Source of the DNA: Neolecta irregularis DAH-3
Taxonomy: Eukaryota > Ascomycota > Neolectomycetes > Neolectales > Neolectaceae
DNA: 32,373 bases
Direction of reading: 5' to 3'
NCBI GenBank assembly: GCA_001929475.1
Contig: LXFE01000826.1
Location: 1 to 32,373 of the forward strand
Shown: piece by piece, positions 23,042-32,373 of the stretch
Layout: each line of letters begins with the position of its first letter
How positions within the stretch are numbered: the first letter of the stretch is position 1
Notes under the pieces: generated by a model
The model's database searches: none
What the model saw: the letters and a program-made list of their open reading frames with translations, nothing else
Told to the model about the DNA's origin: nothing
Program-made: the position numbers and the translations under genes

Positions 23042-24283
23042 CTATTCGAGAATCGTTAATTTCCTTTCATAGTATTCCCAATCATTGAGAATACTAGTTC
23101 GACTGGGCCAAGAACACACAATTCGGAGCATCTCTCGACCTGCTTCAGGGTACATCTCTTGAGTATCTCGAGAATTGGTCACCGGTTTATTCTCGTTGTT
23201 CCTGTTGCGAAAATTCAGAATTTTTCATCTCCCAGCGACAAGGGAGTCATACAACAATCGGACATGCTTCAACCCAGCGTTAGGGACATCTTTAACAAAG
23301 AGCCACTGAAGTGAAAATATTCCCTTCCATTTGTCTTGACTCCAAACGGTGGAATTGGTGCCGTAGTCGACAGCAGACTTCATCTGTGCAATTCCACAGA
23401 AGCGCCCAGATGAGTTGACGCTGAAGAAAAGGTAGATCGGTCCTTGTACCCCAGATTCCGCAAATGCGGTATTGAGACGTCGGTTTCCGATTTCAGTAGA
23501 TGCCCAGATATTGTATTTCAACGATTTGAAAACATCATCTTCCTGCTTAATTAACACAAGCTTCTTATAGACTTGTACGGTATAAGATTTAATGACAAAG
23601 TACCTAGCCTGAAGATTAGTATCCACACTTAGTCTAGGTCGTCACATAGGTTGGATAGATATCAAAATACTGCGGATTCAGAGCTCGTTCACGAACGATT
23701 CTCTCAGTGGCGGGCTTTGTCACTGGAGGGATAGTTGTTCGGAACAGCTTGTGTTGCCGATTTATGCTCATTCGAGAAAAGGCTCCATCAAGGGAGGAGT
23801 CCTCGCAGCTCCAGGAACGGTGATGATTTGGAATGTTTGATGTAGTGGATGTACCCAAATTACGGATGGATGGTCTCTCTGATGAAGTTTCACTTGCCGG
23901 CCGATGCTGAGTTTGAAGACTTGTGGATCGAGGCTTTGGAGGTCTCTGTGCGAGAGTATTTGCCCAGATATTTATCTTCGGAGAATGAGCAATTCTTGGC
24001 GGATGTAAAAAGAGGATTATACCGGAACGGAATGAGGGAGAATAATTTCATCGTCTGGATGGACTAGAGGCTCACCCTCTGATTGCGACCAAGGAGAAGC
24101 TGGGATGTCTTCTCTCTCGCTTCTGAAGGAGAGTTGACGACTGTGCCGATAAGATTCGTAAGCATGAGACGGAGGTTCCTCAGACCGCCGGACAGCAAAA
24201 ATATCCTGCTGCGGCCGATGGTAGAAGTGCTTTGAGCAGTTGCTGTGGAGACTCATGTCTGGCGAGCTGTGGAGGATCAACAT
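23042..24283 (-). CDS. YTH-domain m6A reader, YTHDF type
   Basis: Five exons (24283-24023, 23975-23646, 23608-23579, 23542-23253, 23201-23042) encode about 356 residues. YTH domains bind N6-methyladenosine in RNA; in fungi they steer decay or meiotic control of target transcripts. The domain fills the C-terminal half: [80 protein letters not shown]. The tryptophans of IWAS and of WSQDKW are the m6A cage residues. The N-terminal half is disordered and Ser/Pro-rich. The 36-nt intron at 23578-23543 has no stop and is in frame, so retention would put 12 residues into the domain. The start is uncertain: ATGs at 24283 and 24256 are both in frame, and upstream exons are possible. Confidence 0.9.
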
Positions 24284-24971
24284 TGCGTTGGCGACAAGAT
24301 ATGGGAAGACTGGTACTTGTAGGCAGCTCGCGTAATGTCTGTACGAAAACAGGGAAATGTTTGCAATGCTGTCCTCTGGAGATTGGCAATGTGATTCACG
24401 GTGGTTGACTGTACACGTAGAGATCAGGAAAACGGGACTGGGAAGTAAGCGGGAACTCACATGGCAGCACAGCCGGGGGTGGGCACAAGTACCAAGACCA
24501 CTGACGGAACGCTGATGCAGCCAGGAATACACAGCGTGAATCCGGTGGAACAATTAGACGAGCGCTAACGCTTCCGAGCAGGGAGATCGCGTTGATCCCG
24601 GCAGTGGGAACCTCATTGAGTGGTTGCTTTGCGCTCTGAAAGTCTTCGTGTGTTCTGCTAACCTACAAAAGAAGGATCCAGCGCGCAACAGAACATTCGG
24701 GCAGTCGCGATCACCGTGACTGATACAGAATTTAAAGGGTTATGGCTTCTTGGAAACCCCAGCAAGTTGGAGGTGAAGCTCCACGACCGCTAATTTTCCC
24801 TGTGGGGAAATTTACTGGTATTTCCGCCCAATTCCCAGATCTGGAAAGCCGGTCGTGGTGGACCTCATCTCAGTTTAAATTTCCATCAAAAGCATAAGAG
24901 TTGATCTCCCGGCCAAACTCCGATCGAATAAACAGCATATCGAGCCTCAAAAGCATCTACAGCTACTGCGC
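24284..24971. promoter_or_regulatory. Divergent YTH/YME1 upstream region
   Basis: 688 bp between two divergent starts. The minus-strand frame of the YTH gene stays open to about 24553, so an earlier YTH start or 5' exon may lie here. No further gene is visible. Confidence 0.4.
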
Positions 24972-27518
<2,547 letters not shown>

Positions 27519-27754
27519 ACGTTATGGTTCAAACTTAGCCTTTGTAGAATATGCATATCCAATAGTTTTCTGTGACTTAATAGTAATTGGGTATGGACTT
27601 TATAGAATATATACTAGTATTCTGGAATTACAATGCTTACACTCAAACAAGGAACTTTACGCACCAGACATATACGGTTCAAAAGTATCTGAACCGAGTT
27701 CCATGGCTTTCTGAATTGCTTGAATATCTATGAATAAATAGTAATAATCGTTGT

Positions 27755-28962
27755 TCAATTCAACACAAACGAAATGTCGTCACTGATCCTGTATTTTTGC
27801 TTCCTAAGCCAGGCATCATTCCAAAATTTACTTAATCCCCTGGTACCTGAATCGCACAATAACGTGACAACGGAGCTGCTTTCTGGCATGCGTAGAGCGG
27901 TCTTCACAGCAGCAACGACATTGACAGCACTTGAGCTCCCGATAAAAATACCATCAGATTTTAAAAGATGACGAGACATTGCGATGGCTTCCTCGTCAGT
28001 AACTTTGATAGCATCGTCGATAAGTTTTCGTCCGACTTCAAAGTTACGGGTAAGTCGATTGATTCCAATCCCCTCGATAATACTATCGATTTGATGGCGT
28101 CTACGAGATCCTTCCTTTTCGGTGTGACTGTACATTGTGTTGTGTTTAATCTTATTGAAAAGGCCAGACCCTTGAGGATCTGCCAAGACGATTTTGACAG
28201 CCGGGTTGCGTTGCTTGAGAGCGATTGCTATTCCGGATATCGTCCCGCCGGTACCTATTCGAGTTAAAGCTAGTGCTCAAAAAAAGATTTCATACCTGCT
28301 CCTGTAACGAATGCAGCAACTTTTCCGCCTGTCTGTTCCCATATCTCAGGTCCAGTTCCTTCAAAATGCGCTCTCCAATTCGCCTCATTTTCAAATTGAT
28401 CTGCAAACACACTTCCTTCTTTACTAGCGCTCATATTTTTGGCCATATTCACAAACTGGTCCTGGTCCACGATACTCGCCGGTCGAACCTTCTCAACTTC
28501 TGCACCCATCAAGATTAGCAAGTCAGCTTTTTCCGAAGAAACATCGTCGGGCATAAAAATCTTGGCATGATATCCCAGTGAATTGGAGAGCAATGCGATA
28601 CTGATACCAGTTGATCCGACTGTTCCTTCATAAATCGTTCCGCCCGGTTTTAACGCCCCGATCGCTTCAAAATGGCGTATGATGTTCAAGGCAACGCGAT
28701 CTTTCGGAGAGCCTCCTGGCGACAGAAATTCCGCTTTGGCAAGGATACGACGTTTCGTGAGACGGGATAACGATGGTATTTCGAGAAGTGGCGTATTTCC
28801 GACGAGGTCTGCGAGACCATTCGCGATCTTGTAATTTGGTTCATTGGATGACTTAGTTGGGAATAGCCGCGAGAAAAATGATTGAAGAGTCAGGGTGACT
28901 GAAATGCCAATTGTCAGACCAATTAAAATGTTTTTGTGATCTGGGTTATTGAGATTGATCAT
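27755..28962 (-). CDS. MCY1: Membrane-anchored cysteine synthase-like PLP enzyme
   Basis: Exons 28962-28296 and 28254-27755, separated by a 41-nt intron, encode 388 residues. The fold is that of O-acetylserine sulfhydrylase: GLADLVGNTPLL, the PLP lysine in SPGGSPKDRV (Lys87), substrate loop EGTVGSTGIS, and the phosphate-binding TGAGTGGT spanning the splice. Residues about 11-31 form one hydrophobic segment before the enzyme domain. This layout matches yeast Mcy1 (YGR012W), an outer mitochondrial membrane protein related to cysteine synthase; catalytic activity is not certain because the family's usual NPGGSVKDR reads SPGGSPKDR. An extended frame upstream has no ATG, so the start is 28962. It is convergent with YME1 and divergent from PNC1. 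Confidence 0.9.
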
Positions 28963-29442
28963 CAGCGATCTCGTTTTCGTAGATTTTATGGACAAGATAA
29001 GGGGATTTCTGCAGTTTTGCTCAACATGATAACGAGTTTCATAGTTTTATTGCAAATATATTTTATTTGTTCAGATGTAAAAATAGCTCGAATAACTAAT
29101 AGAAATGCGTGTCTCCGGCAAGGATTAAAAAGTCCATCTAAGTAATTTGGGCCTTGACTAGGGATAAATGTAAATGTTATAGTCTTGATATATTGGATAT
29201 TTTCCTTGCAACCTGTGAAACAAAATATCTGACAAGAGTGTTAGGGTCAGACCATTCGTTCTTGATACACCTGCAAGATCGCGAGTTTTATAAAATTCAC
29301 TAACTACCACCTGCAGCTGGCCACCTGTAAACAGCCTATTTTACACCTCGCTGCTACTTCACTGCGTTGATAAAACTAGCGACTTTACAGATGCATCAGA
29401 AGTTCAGAACACATCCAACTGATATTTAACCCCAGTAGCCCG
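28963..29442. promoter_or_regulatory. Divergent MCY1/PNC1 upstream region
   Basis: 480 bp of AT-rich sequence between two divergent genes. No motif is strong enough to name; the promoters of both must lie here. Confidence 0.45.
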
Positions 29443-30084
29443 ATGTCTGCCTTACTTATCGTAGACGTACAGAACGATTTCATCGACGGATCGCTTGCAG
29501 TTCCCGGGGCAGAGGGGATACTTGCACAGATAAACGAACTGATATTACAGAGAAACTGGGACTTGGTTGTCGGGTCACAAGATTGGCATCCGTTAAACCA
29601 CATCTCATTTGCTGAAACCCATGGAAAGCAGCCCTTCACTGAGGTCAGTATTTCTGGGGAAACTCGGATGCTTTGGCCGGTGCATTGTGTACAGGGGAGT
29701 AAGGGCGCTGAAATTAGTCCTCTGCTCGACAAAAATAAAGTCGAAGTGTGTGTATTAAAGGTACCAAAGTCATCGTCCTGACCTCCTGGATCTCTGTTAA
29801 GAACACAGGGGACACATATTGAAGTCGATGCCTACTCCGCTTTTGACTCGACGTCTCATCAGCTCAGCTCGCTTCTCAGACAGCGTAACGTTTCCAAGCT
29901 TTATATTTGCGGTCTGGCTACTGACTACTGCGTGAGAGCATCGGCCCTTGATGCAGTTACGAATGGATTCGAAACAATCGTTGTAACCGATTGCATGAGA
30001 GGCGTGGATGAAAGAACCTCCGAGTTAGCTTTAAATGAGATGAGTTCCGCTGGAGTCAAGCTTGTCAAAATGAACGACATCTAA
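29443..30084 (+). CDS. PNC1: Nicotinamidase
   Basis: Exons 29443-29760 and 29809-30084, with a 48-nt GT-AG intron, encode 197 residues. The enzyme hydrolyses nicotinamide to nicotinate, feeding NAD+ salvage and relieving inhibition of sirtuins. The catalytic triad is visible as Asp8 (LLIVDVQNDF), Lys106 (VLKGTH, made across the splice) and Cys147 (GLATDYCVRAS); the zinc ligands are Asp47 and His49 (SQDWHP) and His81 (WPVHCVQG). The correct acceptor is the second AG (29808): it keeps KGTHIEVDAYSAF in frame, whereas the earlier AAG does not. Length is slightly below the 216 residues of the yeast protein. The start ATG directly precedes the first strand. Confidence 0.95.
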
Positions 30085-30407
30085 GGTGACAATTCATATC
30101 TATCAATATCATATGGATGTGCTGTAAACAAGAAGGAAATATAATATGGATCGAGAATCCTGCCTGGAGGTAACCTGGTTCCTGCCTCCCATAATCACAC
30201 ACTCTCACAAGACGTTTGCGAGCAGCCGAAATAAGAATAACGCTCCCCAAACCCGAATTAGGGGGGTTTTGAGTAACAGTGTCAGAGTAATTGCCATGGT
30301 TTGTGCGAGATACAGTTATCCACAGAAATACTGTACAATAGATACTTCCTCGAATATCTTAGCTTCCAAATTGCGAAGATTCGACGCTTAAATTCCAGAT
30401 TGACATG
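30085..30407. other. Convergent intergenic region
   Basis: 323 bp between the 3' ends of PNC1 and the membrane/coiled-coil gene. The small open frame at 30146-30391 has no supporting feature. Nothing else is seen. Confidence 0.5.
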
Positions 30408-31782
30408 TTAGCCCTCAATTCCAAGTCGGCTCCTTTCTTCAAGTCGTTCTCTTGTCTCTGCGATTTCCCTCTCTCGATTTCGTACTCGACTTTCTTGCAG
30501 CCTTTCGATCCCTATTTTGATCGCTTGTGCTTGAATTTCAGGCGGTATCCCTTCGCCCAACGATGGCCGTGCGACTGTTTCGCGGAGTTCTTGTAGCTCA
30601 AAGCCAAACTTTTGAACTGCGTTAAGAGTTCCAACAACTTGGGAGCGTGCCTTCTGACGGTAGGTGTCTAGGGATCGAAGGAGGGATAGATTCTCGTCGA
30701 AGATCGATAGTCTGGCCCGGTTCCCACCCTTTCAAATCAATAATATGAAGATATCATGACATACTAGTATGGTCCAAAGCTCTGACATGAGTTCTACTTT
30801 CGCGTACTTCTGAAGGCGACTTTCATGGGATGACAACTGATGAATTGTATTGATATGTTCCTCAAGGAGATCAAGGTTATGGATAGCAGACGTTGCTTGA
30901 AGAATGATAGATCGAAAATCAGAATCCATTGCTTTTTTGTCAATATAGTTCTGAGTTGTTTGTATACCTAACATTGTACTAACAAATGCGGATTGGATTT
31001 GAGCTTCAGTGTGTACTGGATTCAAGATAAGATGCCAAGTTCGAGTTTTCTTGGCAGCCTGATCAAGAAGTTTGGTAGTGTGTTCGTTTATAGCCAGTGT
31101 ACTGGACTTCAGCCGTCGTATTTGGTAAATTCAAGGCTTACAGATCCAATGCTCCATTGACTCTTGCACTCAGCTTCTGAAGATCTCTACCGACGCCTCT
31201 TGCTCCTTCAATGAATCGTTCAAGCCCATCTGCAAGAACTTCTTTACTTGTTAAATCACTCGATTTGACTAATGTTCGCAGATCTTGAGTTGCCATCTCG
31301 GCTTTTTTAATGTCGAGCGCGACAGTGGGGCTGGACTCATCGAGAAGAGTGTCGAACGCTTCAACCTGCATATCCACCAGCCGCTGATAATCGATAACTG
31401 GAGCAGCGCAATATTGTGTAATATACGGTATCGGTATTGGCAGCGAGCAAAGAGGAGCTATGACGATTTGGAAGTAGGAATAAAACTGATGAGTTGCATG
31501 AGTGAAAAGAAGATATCCCAGTCCCAATATCAATAGCAGCGCAAAAGGGATTCTAAGCAAATGAAGAGAGGTAAAGATAACATCCAAGGCAAAAGATATG
31601 ATAAATGCGGTAAGACGGTACAACACATTTTGTGTCCCATTTTCATGATTGAGAGCTCTCCCTTTTGACTTTCTTCTGTTTTTTTTCCGATTTTTCAACT
31701 TTCGCGGAGTATTTGCCCCCGAGTTCGAGTTCAAAATTACCGATGCAATCGACTCCGTTTCTGACTGATAGCCCAGCGACAT
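30408..31782 (-). CDS. Unrecognised membrane protein with coiled-coil domain
   Basis: Exons 31782-31142, 31101-30765 and 30728-30408 (introns 40 and 36 nt, GT-AG) encode 432 residues. Layout: a polar N-terminus with a strongly basic cluster (RKLKNRKKNRRKSKGR, about 27-42); a hydrophobic region at about 55-95 that could span the membrane once or twice (LTAFIISFALDVIFTSLHLL, then IPFALLLILGLGYLLF); a Pro-rich turn (SLPIPIPYITQYC); then about 300 helical residues with heptad-like spacing, ending in a charged helix (LQESRVRNREREIAETRERL). The acceptor of intron 1 is the second AG (31102), which alone keeps frame. The layout suggests a membrane-anchored scaffold at an organelle or nuclear envelope, but I recognise no family and this is inference. 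Confidence 0.8.
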
Positions 31783-32373
31783 GGTACTGACCAGATGTGA
31801 GTAATATGAGATGCTACGTGGTCATATAGTCACGATTAATAAATCCCAATCACGTTTTGTCGTGTGAGCGATCTGTTTATTCGAACCAAAAAACATGCAT
31901 GCAAAAGTCCCTTACAGTGTATATATTACGCCGACTATACTAGATCTATTCTAATCAGCTCACCACTTGCACTTTTATTGCCCTTGTCTCTTTATCGGAC
32001 GAAACGTATCATGACTGGGTTATAATGTCTTGATTCAAATTAGTCGGACCTTAGAATCAAGCATCAAAAATGGAAGGTTACTTTATGGAAATTCCATGTG
32101 TAAGGAAATAACTATATTACCAATGCAGCAAGTGGCACACAATACTGTGGCCTTTTGATTGTGTATATAAAGCGGAAAATGGGAGAAACCTGGTCCAAGC
32201 TAACTACCTTAAACTAGTATACTATAAATCCTGGTTTTATTGTTACACTGTCAAGATACTTGCACAATTTTGGGGACACGACTTTACCCCAACGTCGCAA
32301 CCCCCATCAGCTTGCCACCGCCACCGCCAAAGTATCGGATCAAGCACAAGAAGCAGCAAGGGTCGCCGATCAT
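31783..32373. other. Upstream region to window edge
   Basis: 591 bp. It contains the promoter of the membrane/coiled-coil gene and TATA-like words on the plus strand (GTATATAAAG at 32162-32171, ACTATAAATC at 32221-32230). The last 100 bp are richer in GC (CCACCGCCACCGCC), which may mark the start of another gene beyond the window, but no start codon or family motif supports one here. Confidence 0.45.

Noticed and set aside
32280-32373. Start of a further gene at the right edge
   Set aside because: GC content rises and TATA words lie upstream, but there is no start codon or motif to support a gene within the window.

Overview
This window reads as a piece of a fungal nuclear chromosome, most likely an ascomycete. 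The gene set is fungal: Trk-type potassium transporter, Hop1 with HORMA and PHD domains, Pnc1, Mcy1-like cysteine synthase, Vcx1-like vacuolar exchanger, i-AAA protease. Nearly every gene is broken by very short spliceosomal introns; I place 65, all 33-52 nt long, most of 36-43 nt, usually with a CTRAY-like branch site close to the acceptor. The lineage below phylum is a guess (an early-branching ascomycete with compact introns would fit). No tRNA, rRNA, CRISPR or bacterial feature was seen.

Layout, left to right. 1-271: start of an unrecognised minus-strand gene that runs off the window. 272-1557: non-coding, with a diverged direct repeat. 1558-4277 (-): G-patch spliceosome disassembly factor (TFIP11/Ntr1), divergent from a vacuolar Ca2+/H+ exchanger (4680-6173). 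6487-7272: unknown multispan membrane protein. 7577-10754 (-): Trk potassium transporter with 19 introns, divergent from HEM2 (10948-12185). 12702-14284: tandem pair of 214-residue NAD(P)-binding paralogues. 14860-16522: a repeat protein whose exon-intron unit has been tandemly duplicated and which ends with a classical nuclear localisation signal. 16523-17968: non-coding, with GC-rich codon-like remnants, a perfect telomere-motif palindrome and a hairpin. 17969-20338 (-): HOP1. 20678-21978 (-): four-finger C2H2 factor. 23042-24283 (-): YTHDF-type m6A reader. 24972-27518: mitochondrial i-AAA protease YME1, convergent with a membrane-anchored cysteine synthase (27755-28962, -). 29443-30084: nicotinamidase PNC1. 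30408-31782 (-): unknown membrane/coiled-coil protein. 31783-32373: non-coding to the edge.

The genes are ordinary housekeeping, transport and meiosis genes without a common pathway; neighbours share divergent promoters (TFIP11/VCX1, TRK1/HEM2, MCY1/PNC1). RNA processing recurs as a theme: a spliceosome disassembly factor and an m6A reader sit in a genome with tiny introns.

The most unusual signal is the splicing itself. Exons of 4, 8, 16, 18, 19 and 20 nt are needed to keep conserved proteins in frame, and three introns in conserved genes (TRK1, HEM2, HOP1) can only be removed in frame with the conserved residues kept if a non-canonical boundary is used; a fourth is GC-AG. In TRK1 the non-canonical GA-AG intron overlaps a canonical GT-AG intron of the same length shifted by 13 nt, so the two spliced products differ only in four residues. 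The second unusual item is the repeat gene at 14860-16522, whose 39-nt intron exists in four near-identical copies.
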